Positions 5,721 to 11,450 of a stretch of DNA of 11,450 nt are shown here, piece by piece; the stretch's first letter is position 1; each line of letters starts with the position of its first letter. The stretch covers positions 1-11,450 of the forward strand of contig CAYRMG010000040.1 of the NCBI GenBank assembly GCA_964425585.1, given 5' to 3'. Origin of the DNA: Aquifex sp964425585. Its GTDB lineage: Bacteria; Aquificota; Aquificia; Aquificales; Aquificaceae. The position numbers and the translations under genes are program-made. Below the pieces are notes generated by a model. The model was not told the DNA's origin, made no database searches, and saw nothing but the letters and a program-made list of their open reading frames with translations.

Positions 5721-7064
5721 ATGGTATCACTACTTATAGTGGAGGATGACAGAAACTTAAATCGGCTAATGGAAAAAAAATTAAGGGAAAAGTATTCCGT
5801 TGAATCCGCGGAAAGGGGAGAGGAAGCGGAAAAGAAGTTGAAAGAAAGGTATTACGACGTTGTGCTCCTTGATATAAGGCTTCCCGATATGGACGGACTT
5901 GAGTTGATTGAGCGTTTCAGCGGCGATGGAACGAAGTTTATAGTAATCACGGGATACGGGGACATAAGAACGGCTATAGAAGCCATAAAAAAGGGTGCCT
6001 ACGACTTTATTCAGAAACCCTTTAACTTTGACCTCCTTGAGGTAAGTATAGAAAAAGCGATTAAAGAAAAAAAACTTGAAGAGGAGAATAAAACCCTTAA
6101 AAATTTCCTGTTCGGTGAGGGGAGGGGGGAGTATATACTTGAGACGAGAAATGAAAAGTTTAAAAAGATTCTTGAACTCCTGGAAAGGGTCGCGGATGTA
6201 GAATCTCCGGTTCTGATAAGGGGTGAGACAGGAGTAGGAAAGGAAGTCCTCGCAAGATATCTTCACAGCGTTTCGGGAAGGAGGAATAAACCCTTTATAG
6301 TCGTTGACTGCACCTCCATACCCGAGCACCTTTTTGAGAGTGAACTGTTCGGATATGAAAAAGGGGCATTTACCGGAGCAAACCACAGGAAGCTCGGCCT
6401 TGTTGAGCTTGCAAACGGAGGAACGCTTTTCTTTGATGAGATAGGCGACCTTCCTCCATCAATTCAGCCCAAACTCCTCAGGTTTGTTGAGACGAAAAGT
6501 TTCAGAAGAGTAGGGGGTCTTAAAGACATAAAGGTTGATGTAAAACTCATTTTTGCAACCAATAGGAATATAGAGGAGTTAATATCCGAGGGAAAATTCA
6601 GGGAAGACCTATACTACAGGATAAACACCATAGAGGTGGAAATACCTCCCCTGAGGGAAAGAAAGGAAGACATTCCTATTCTTGTTGAGTTCTTTCTAAA
6701 AAGATACGGTAAGAAGATAAGGGAGGAAACCTTAAAGGAGCTTATCAATTACCGGTGGGAAGGAAACGTAAGGGAATTGAAAAACGTTATTGAGAGGGCA
6801 TGTGTTCTTTCGCAGGGGGAGTATATAGACGAATACGTGTGTCTCAAAAGAAAAAGCATAAGCTGTGTTGAGAAAATTATGGAGAAGCTTCCCAGCCTTG
6901 AGGAGCTTGAGCTTATGTATATATCCTTTTTATACAATAGATTTGAGGGGGATATTAACAAAATGGCAAAGATTCTCGGGTGCAGCAGGAGAACGGTATT
7001 CAGAAAGCTTAAGGCTTTAAGGGAGAGGAATGTGAACTTCAAAGATGCTTCCCTTTCCCATTGA
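5721..7064 (+). CDS. Sigma-54-dependent response regulator, NtrC family
   Basis: A 447-residue protein with the full NtrC layout. The receiver domain (about 1-118) has acidic residues D9/D10, phospho-acceptor D51 (LLDIRLPDMDG), T77 and K99. The AAA+ domain (about 140-370) has Walker A GETGVGKE (168-175), the sigma-54 contact loop GAFTGA (215-220) and Walker B GGTLFFDEIGD (233-243). The Fis-type helix-turn-helix is near the end (INKMAKILGCSRRTVFRKLK). An intact GAFTGA means it should open sigma-54 promoters after phosphorylation. The ATG at 5721 is required to keep the first receiver strand (LLIVEDD); GGGAG abuts it with no spacing, so the ribosome site is abnormal or the mRNA is leaderless. 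The last 16 codons overlap, in the opposite direction, the 3' end of the histidine kinase gene, its likely partner. A sigma-54 promoter before the sulfide operon at 8138 is a natural target. Confidence 0.95.
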   Translation: MVSLLIVEDDRNLNRLMEKKLREKYSVESAERGEEAEKKLKERYYDVVLLDIRLPDMDGLELIERFSGDGTKFIVITGYGDIRTAIEAIKKGAYDFIQKPFNFDLLEVSIEKAIKEKKLEEENKTLKNFLFGEGRGEYILETRNEKFKKILELLERVADVESPVLIRGETGVGKEVLARYLHSVSGRRNKPFIVVDCTSIPEHLFESELFGYEKGAFTGANHRKLGLVELANGGTLFFDEIGDLPPSIQPKLLRFVETKSFRRVGGLKDIKVDVKLIFATNRNIEELISEGKFREDLYYRINTIEVEIPPLRERKEDIPILVEFFLKRYGKKIREETLKELINYRWEGNVRELKNVIERACVLSQGEYIDEYVCLKRKSISCVEKIMEKLPSLEELELMYISFLYNRFEGDINKMAKILGCSRRTVFRKLKALRERNVNFKDASLSH

Positions 7065-8036
7065 GCTTTTCACCTTTATATACCCGCCGTAATTTTTTAC
7101 TATCTCGTTCACTATTGCAAGTCCGAGACCGCTTCCTTCCCTCTTGTTTCTTCCCTGATAAAAGGGTATGAATATCTTGTCCATATCCTCCGGGGGAATA
7201 CCCTGACCGTAATCCCTCACAGTCAGTATTAGCTCTCCATTCCTGCCTTTTAATTCAACCTCAACTTTTTGGCCTTCGGAACTCGCCTGAATTGCGTTCA
7301 AGATTAAGTTCAAAATTACATGCCTTATGTCCGACTCATCCCCGAGAATGTAAAGCCTATCAAGATATGTTTCTATCTTGACCTTTCTCTCTTTTGCATA
7401 AACCTTTAATAGTTCAACTACATCCTCAACCGCTTTTTTTACGTCCACAAGGTCTGAACGTTCCCTTTTTCTTGCGAATAAGAGTAATTTATCTATCGTA
7501 TCTTTGCAGGTTTTAAGGGCGTTTCTTATTATTTCCGTCTCTTCGGTTCTCCCGAGTTTCCTTTCCAGCTCGTCAAGGGCTAAATTTATCGTTGCAAGGG
7601 GTGTATTTATCTGGTGGGCTATACCGAGAGCCAGAAAGCCTATTGAGCTAAGCTTCTGAGATAAGCTAAATAGGTAAAACTTCTCCTTATCGTTCCTTAT
7701 GTTCTTTATTATCTGAAGTATATTCTCTCCGTTGTTTATCGGAAAAGCACATATCTCCACGGGTGTTTCCCTGTTGTCGTGGGTGTAGTGGGTGTGTATC
7801 ACGTTTACCGCACACTTTCTTTTTTCTATCTCCTTTAAGGGACATGGGTGACACTCTCCATCGCAGGGGCTTTCCCGCTTGTGGGATATCAAATAACAGG
7901 GCTTTCCTATGACGTCCTCCTTTTTTCTGTATCCGTTTTCCTCTATATACTTTTTGTTAGCATAAACAATTCTGTAGTTCTTATCTATTACAACTACTTG
8001 CTCATCAATCTCTTCAAATACGGAGAACTTATCCAT
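7017..8036 (-). CDS. Soluble PAS-domain sensor histidine kinase
   Basis: A 339-residue kinase (frame open to 8075). PAS domain about 1-110: VFEEIDEQVVVIDKNYRIVYANKKY, then a cysteine cluster at C47, C58, C62 and C65, with C75 and C96 further on. Dimerisation/phospho-acceptor domain: GIAHQINTPLATI with H141. HATPase domain: N-box NLILNAIQAS (N247), G1 DYGQGI (D275), G2 GSGLGLAI, ending with the usual F-x-V-x-x-P. No transmembrane segment or signal is present, so it senses a cytoplasmic signal. The ATG at 8036 starts directly at the PAS domain; its Shine-Dalgarno (AAGGAAG) is rather far, about 12 bases, so a start at 8066 or 8075 is possible. It is convergent with the NtrC-type regulator and divergent from the FccB operon, which suggests that all three belong to one circuit. 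Cys-based redox or sulfur sensing is inference. Confidence 0.92.
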   Translation of the reverse strand: MDKFSVFEEIDEQVVVIDKNYRIVYANKKYIEENGYRKKEDVIGKPCYLISHKRESPCDGECHPCPLKEIEKRKCAVNVIHTHYTHDNRETPVEICAFPINNGENILQIIKNIRNDKEKFYLFSLSQKLSSIGFLALGIAHQINTPLATINLALDELERKLGRTEETEIIRNALKTCKDTIDKLLLFARKRERSDLVDVKKAVEDVVELLKVYAKERKVKIETYLDRLYILGDESDIRHVILNLILNAIQASSEGQKVEVELKGRNGELILTVRDYGQGIPPEDMDKIFIPFYQGRNKREGSGLGLAIVNEIVKNYGGYIKVKSSMGKGSIFEVHIPLP

Positions 8037-8059
8037 ACTCAAAAGATACTTCCTTCGGA

Positions 8060-8088
8060 ATGTCATGTGTGTCACGGTTTTGTGTCAA
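8060..8088 (-). promoter_or_regulatory. Possible sigma-70 promoter of the kinase gene
   Basis: A perfect TTGACA (8088-8083, minus strand) is followed after 17 bases by TGACAT (8065-8060), a poor -10 with 3 of 6 matches. The -35 lies within the 8082-8097 palindrome, so a protein bound there would block this promoter: a plausible self-limiting loop. The -10 is weak, hence the low confidence. Confidence 0.3.
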
Positions 8089-8097
8089 TTTTGACAC
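8082..8097. promoter_or_regulatory. Palindrome, candidate upstream activator site
   Basis: GTGTCAATTTTGACAC has perfect 7-bp arms (GTGTCAA/TTGACAC) around 2 bases. It sits about 65-80 bases upstream of the expected start of the sigma-54 promoter (near 8163), a usual distance for an NtrC-type enhancer. Further TGTCA half-sites at 8061-8065 and 8070-8074 point the same way as its left arm. The neighbouring NtrC-family regulator is the obvious candidate binder. Confidence 0.6.
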
Positions 8098-8137
8098 TCC
8101 GATGTGTTTATGCTCCCGAAAAGTGAGAGTTTTTTTC

Positions 8138-8152
8138 GGCACAGAATTTGCA
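8138..8152 (+). promoter_or_regulatory. Sigma-54 (-24/-12) promoter of the FccB-Rieske operon
   Basis: GGCAC (8138-8142), 5 bases, then TTGCA (8148-8152) matches the sigma-54 consensus TGGCAC-N5-TTGCA in all but the first base (C for T). The GG and GC dinucleotides are exactly 12 bases apart. Transcription should start near 8163, leaving about 21 bases of leader that include the strong GGAGGAGG ribosome site before the ATG at 8184. This also rules out the earlier in-frame ATG at 8148 as the start for this transcript. Confidence 0.82.
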
Positions 8153-8183
8153 AACAAGGAAGAAAAGCGGAGGAGGTAACGGC

Positions 8184-9488
8184 ATGGGTGTAAACAGAAG
8201 GGATGTGTTTAAGCTTGCGGGGTTGGGAGCGGCTGCAGCTCTCGGAACGAAGTTTAACTTTACTTTTGCAAAGGGTGTGGATGTTTTAAACCTTCCGAAG
8301 CCCAAGAAGGGGTCTCCCAGGGTTGTAATCGTAGGGGGAGGTTGGTCGGGGGCTACCCTTGCAAAGTATTTAAAGAAACATGACCCCAACATAGACGTAG
8401 TTCTTATAGAGAAGAGGGAAACCTTCTGGTCCTGTCCCGTAAGCAATCTGTGGCTCGTGGGGCTTGTTGACCTTGAGTTTTTACTTCACGACCACAGAAC
8501 CGCAGCAGATAAATACGGGTATCATCTTGTAAGGGCAACAGCTCACTATATAGACAGGGTAGGAAAATACGTATACACCGACCTGGGTAAGATACACTAC
8601 GACTTTTTGGTTCTTGCAACGGGTATTGATTACGACTACTCCCAATGGGTCGGTGATGACCCAAGGGATATAGAAATCGCGAGAACGCGCTATCCCGCCG
8701 CTTTCATACCCGGAGGAGAACAGATAACGTTGAAGAAGAAAATAGAGAATTTTGAGGAAGGAAACTTCGTTATAACCGTTCCCCCGGGACTTGATTACAG
8801 ATGTTTACCGGGTCCCTACGAAAGGGCTACGCTAATCGCTTGGTATTTCAAGGAAAATGAAATTCCCGGAAAGGTCATTCTCGTAGACCCCCACCCCCAG
8901 CCCCCGGTAAAGGCGGAAGGATTCCAAAAAGCCTGGAACGAGTTTGTCAACGGATACATAGAGTATTATCCTCAGGCCACTATAAAGGGAGTTGATTTCG
9001 GAAAGAAGGTTCTAATGACCGAGGAATACGGGGATATAGAGTTTACGGACCTCAACCTATACCCGAGATGTAAAGCGACGAAGCTAATATTTGATGCGGA
9101 CCTCGTTCCCAGGGGAGAAAGGTGGCCGAGTCTAAGATGGCCCTACAACATATCAACCAAAGATTCCCATATACTCTGCACGGGTGATGCGAGAAATCAT
9201 CCCTTCTCAAAAAGCGGAAATACCGCAAACTCGGAAGCCCATAACGTTGCAAAACAGCTTATAGAACTGATAAAGGGAAGAATGCCCGAATACAAGCCAC
9301 CCAGAACGCTCTGTTATTCCGCGGTAGATAAAGGTAAGGCTGTATGGGTTGACCTTACATACAAGTATGACCCCAGGAAGAATACATTCCAGTTCTGGAA
9401 CGTGAAGATGGATAACAATCCTACAAAACAAAACTGGATAGCTTACCTTGAATGGGCAAAAGCTATGTATAGGGATATGTTCACGTGA
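8184..9488 (+). CDS. fccB: Flavocytochrome c sulfide dehydrogenase-type flavoprotein (FccB-like), copy 1
   Basis: A 434-residue Tat-exported flavoprotein (N-R-R-D-V-F-K at 4-10, hydrophobic to about 29). FAD-binding Rossmann motif VVIVGGGWSG (47-56). FWSCPVSN (81-88) places C84 where FccB proteins link FAD covalently to Cys. YRCLPGPYERA (205-215, C207) and TLCYSAV (375-381, C377) are the two segments that hold the redox-active cysteine pair of FccB. ATG+Asp FAD motif LATGIDYDY (144-152); second FAD motif CTGDAR (332-337). The C-terminal W-A-x-x-M-Y-R-D-M-F is typical. The family oxidises sulfide (or sulfur/polysulfide) in the periplasm and passes electrons to a cytochrome c subunit, but none follows here; the next gene is a Rieske protein, 8 bases downstream. 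The ATG at 8184 follows GGAGGAGG. Family placement is firm; the exact sulfur substrate is not. Confidence 0.9.
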   Translation: MGVNRRDVFKLAGLGAAAALGTKFNFTFAKGVDVLNLPKPKKGSPRVVIVGGGWSGATLAKYLKKHDPNIDVVLIEKRETFWSCPVSNLWLVGLVDLEFLLHDHRTAADKYGYHLVRATAHYIDRVGKYVYTDLGKIHYDFLVLATGIDYDYSQWVGDDPRDIEIARTRYPAAFIPGGEQITLKKKIENFEEGNFVITVPPGLDYRCLPGPYERATLIAWYFKENEIPGKVILVDPHPQPPVKAEGFQKAWNEFVNGYIEYYPQATIKGVDFGKKVLMTEEYGDIEFTDLNLYPRCKATKLIFDADLVPRGERWPSLRWPYNISTKDSHILCTGDARNHPFSKSGNTANSEAHNVAKQLIELIKGRMPEYKPPRTLCYSAVDKGKAVWVDLTYKYDPRKNTFQFWNVKMDNNPTKQNWIAYLEWAKAMYRDMFT

Positions 9489-9496
9489 GGTGAGAA

Positions 9497-10213
9497 ATGA
9501 ACAGAAGGGGTTTTATAAGAACCTGCGGTTCCGCTGCAGCGCTTTCCTTCTTATCTCCTTTCTTTCTTACGGAGACCTTAAAGGCTCAAGTAAATAAGTT
9601 CAAAAGGTATAAAAAAGCCATCTTACTTGATAAAAGCGGAAATCCTTTAAATCCCGAAAAACTTAAGGTAGGAAGGCAGTATATATTCTTTTACCCCTAC
9701 AGGGCTACCCCCGCTTTTTTGATAAACCTCGGTGAAGAGGTTAAACCCGTAGAAGTTAAGCTCTCGGACGGAAGTTCATACGTATGGCCTGGAGGGGTGG
9801 GTCCCCAAAAAAGCATTATAGCCTTTTGTGCCATATGTCCCCACCAGCTCAGCTATCCTACGCCCGATTACTCGTTCATAAACTACTATCCCGAAAATAA
9901 ACCTTCAAAGGCAGCAAAGAGGGGGAATGTAATACAGTGTTGTGCCCATATGTCAATCTTTGACCCGACAAAAGGGGGAATAGTTCTGGACGGTCCTGCG
10001 GAATACCCGCTTTTGACAATAGTTCTTTCTTACGAGGAGGGAAAACTATACGCTGTGGGAACGCTCGGTGTAGAGAGGTTCAAAGATTTTTTTGATGCTT
10101 ACCGCTCGGATTTAAAAAAGATGTATAAATCCTTTAGGAAGGCAAAGAAGAAGGTTGATAAATCTGTAGTTCTTTCCGTGGAGGAGTATGTAAATGAGGT
10201 CATCTACTGTTAA
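9497..10213 (+). CDS. Tat-exported Rieske iron-sulfur protein, arsenite-oxidase small-subunit type
   Basis: A 238-residue protein with a Tat signal (N-R-R-G-F-I-R at 2-8; hydrophobic 11-24). Cluster box 1 is CAICPHQ with C114-x-H116, box 2 is CCAHMSIFDP with C148-x2-H151; these four can bind a [2Fe-2S] cluster. The run SIFDPTKGG (153-161) then GPAEYPLL resembles the Rieske subunit of arsenite oxidase more than that of the bc1 complex. The disulfide cysteines of classical Rieske proteins are absent at the usual places; C111 and C149 are present instead. The two boxes are separated by 31 residues, rich in Tyr and Pro, which is long. A basic helical tail follows about residue 193. AGGTGA overlapping the previous stop serves as ribosome site. 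Between two FccB-like genes, it most likely accepts electrons from one or both flavoproteins in the periplasm. Confidence 0.88.
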   Translation: MNRRGFIRTCGSAAALSFLSPFFLTETLKAQVNKFKRYKKAILLDKSGNPLNPEKLKVGRQYIFFYPYRATPAFLINLGEEVKPVEVKLSDGSSYVWPGGVGPQKSIIAFCAICPHQLSYPTPDYSFINYYPENKPSKAAKRGNVIQCCAHMSIFDPTKGGIVLDGPAEYPLLTIVLSYEEGKLYAVGTLGVERFKDFFDAYRSDLKKMYKSFRKAKKKVDKSVVLSVEEYVNEVIYC

Positions 10214-11447
10214 CAGAAGGGATTTAATCCTTGCCGGTGGTTTTGGAGTTCTTGCCGTTAGCGTTCCGAAAAGCCTTATATTCGGTGAGCCAAAAGGAAA
10301 CAGGGTTGTAATCGTAGGGGGAGGGTATGGGGGTGTTACAACCGCAAAGTATGTAAAAAAACTATCTCCCGAGGCGGAGGTCATTCTTATAGAGAAGAAT
10401 CCCCTCTTTGTATCTTGCCCCCTTAGCAACCATTACCTTGTCGGCCTCATAGACTACGGAAGCCTCTGTTTTCCCTACAACAACTTAGTTGTTAAATACG
10501 GTGTGAAGTTTATAAACGACGAAGTAATAGATGTAGACCTCTCTAAAAGGGAGGTGATAACGGGAAAAGGTCGGGTAAAGTATGACTACCTTGTCCTTTC
10601 CTTAGGAATAGAATATGACTACGAGGAGAATCCTGCGTTTAAGGAGGTTTACTGGAGTTATCCTCCCGCATTCAGGCCGGGAAGCGAACATCTATATCTC
10701 AAGAAAATTCTTGAAAGTTTTGAAGGAGATAAGTTCGTCATAACGGTTCCTAAGATGCCCTACCGTTGTCCTCCTGCACCCTATGAAAGGGCTGCGATGC
10801 TCCTTTCTTATGCACGCAAAGAAGGTCTAAGAGTTCATCTATACTTTATAGATGAAAATTCTTACCCCCCCGTTATGACAAAGGGCTTTCTTAGGGCTTA
10901 TGAGGACTTTTACAAAAAGGATGCGACCTATCTCACGGAGACGAAGGTTTTAGAGATAGACCCCAAAAACAAAGTTGTAAAGACGAACAAGGGAAATATA
11001 AAGTTTGACATGGCTAACTTCATACCTCCCATGAGGGCCCCCAAGCTCCTTGAAAAAATCGGGCTTATTCAAAAAGGAAGAAAGTGGGTGATTGTAGACC
11101 CGATGACCTACGAAACGAGTGTAAAGAACGTCTTCGTAATAGGAGATAGCTGTGAAACCTACCTGCCGAAAAGCGGGTATGCTGCACACTCCGAAGGAAA
11201 GGTCGTTGCAAAAATCATTTCCTCAAGGATAAAAGGAAAGGAATGGGAAGGTGAACTGATACAGCACGGTATATGTTATGCAATGGTAAACCTAAAGCAA
11301 GCTATGGTGATGGAGGTTGAATACAAGTATGACCTCAAGACAAAAAGGATAAAGAAAGTAGTTTACGAAGATAACGTTTGGAGGGTTTCAACCGCAAAAA
11401 GGTATTACGAGTGGGCCAGGGGGCTCTGGAGGGATATGTTTACGTGA
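10194..11447 (+). CDS. fccB: Flavocytochrome c sulfide dehydrogenase-type flavoprotein (FccB-like), copy 2
   Basis: A 417-residue paralogue of the first flavoprotein. Tat-like signal N-R-R-D-L-I-L (7-13) followed by a hydrophobic stretch. FAD motif VVIVGGGYGG (38-47); FVSCPLSN (72-79) with C75 at the FAD-linking position; YRCPPAPYERAA (190-201) with C192 and GICYAMV (359-365) with C361, the redox cysteine pair; VIGDSCE second FAD motif (315-321); C-terminal WARGLWRDMF. All FccB key cysteines are kept, so it should be active. The start lies 20 bases inside the Rieske gene, with GGAGGAG 7 bases upstream, so translation is coupled. The stop is 3 bases before the window ends; further operon genes, such as a cytochrome subunit, could follow outside. 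Copy 1 and copy 2 may act on different sulfur species or form a heteromer with the Rieske protein. Confidence 0.9.
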   Translation: MRSSTVNRRDLILAGGFGVLAVSVPKSLIFGEPKGNRVVIVGGGYGGVTTAKYVKKLSPEAEVILIEKNPLFVSCPLSNHYLVGLIDYGSLCFPYNNLVVKYGVKFINDEVIDVDLSKREVITGKGRVKYDYLVLSLGIEYDYEENPAFKEVYWSYPPAFRPGSEHLYLKKILESFEGDKFVITVPKMPYRCPPAPYERAAMLLSYARKEGLRVHLYFIDENSYPPVMTKGFLRAYEDFYKKDATYLTETKVLEIDPKNKVVKTNKGNIKFDMANFIPPMRAPKLLEKIGLIQKGRKWVIVDPMTYETSVKNVFVIGDSCETYLPKSGYAAHSEGKVVAKIISSRIKGKEWEGELIQHGICYAMVNLKQAMVMEVEYKYDLKTKRIKKVVYEDNVWRVSTAKRYYEWARGLWRDMFT

Positions 11448-11450
11448 TAT

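Noticed and set aside
5781..6386. 201-codon minus-strand frame opposite the response regulator
   Set aside because: The plus strand encodes receiver and AAA+ motifs throughout; the minus frame is a shadow.
8148..8183. Earlier in-frame ATG for the first FccB-like protein
   Set aside because: It lies in the -12 element of the sigma-54 promoter, upstream of the expected transcript start, and lacks a ribosome site; the ATG at 8184 has GGAGGAGG and starts a Tat signal.
1..11450. CRISPR arrays, insertion sequences, tRNA or rRNA genes
   Set aside because: No regularly spaced direct repeats, transposase motifs, terminal inverted repeats or tRNA-like cloverleaf sequences were seen on either strand.

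Overview
The window reads as dense chromosomal DNA from a thermophilic, chemolithoautotrophic, Gram-negative-type bacterium of the Aquificales, most like Aquifex. The signs are frequent AGA/AGG arginine and ATA isoleucine codons, Lys/Glu-rich proteins, very short intergenic gaps, many Tat- or Sec-exported redox proteins, sigma-54 control, and an FccB/Rieske sulfur-oxidation operon next to an NtrC-type regulator. The gene order matches what I remember of Aquifex aeolicus, but that is recollection and not a database result.

Layout. (A) 57-3460, minus strand: a tight four-gene operon, read right to left. It encodes a cupredoxin-like protein with a C-terminal Ig-like domain, a di-heme cytochrome c peroxidase, a Tat-exported metallophosphoesterase and a small SoxA-like monoheme cytochrome c. 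All four have export signals, so this looks like a periplasmic electron-transfer module. (B) 3461-3755: an AT-rich promoter region followed by a short open frame with no good start, plus two perfect inverted repeats. (C) 3756-5688, minus strand: a small glycine-zipper lipoprotein overlapping by 4 bases a catalytically dead M16 peptidase-like protein, then a TagD-like glycerol-3-phosphate cytidylyltransferase. The lipoprotein and tagD genes each have TATAAT exactly 9 bases before the ATG and no Shine-Dalgarno, which suggests leaderless transcripts. (D) 5721-8036: a sigma-54-dependent NtrC-family response regulator (plus) and a PAS histidine kinase (minus). They converge and their 3' coding ends overlap by 48 bp. 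(E) 8184-11447, plus: FccB-like flavoprotein, arsenite-oxidase-type Rieske protein, second FccB-like flavoprotein, all with Tat signals.

How the parts fit. The 147-bp gap between the kinase and the first fccB holds a near-consensus sigma-54 promoter (GG/GC 12 bases apart) and, about 65-80 bases upstream of its expected start site, a 7-bp-arm palindrome suited to an NtrC-type activator. The simplest model is that the soluble PAS kinase, whose PAS domain carries a cysteine cluster, senses a sulfur or redox signal and phosphorylates the regulator. The regulator then activates the FccB-Rieske-FccB operon through sigma-54. No cytochrome subunit (FccA) accompanies the flavoproteins in the window; the Rieske protein sits in that place and may be the electron acceptor.
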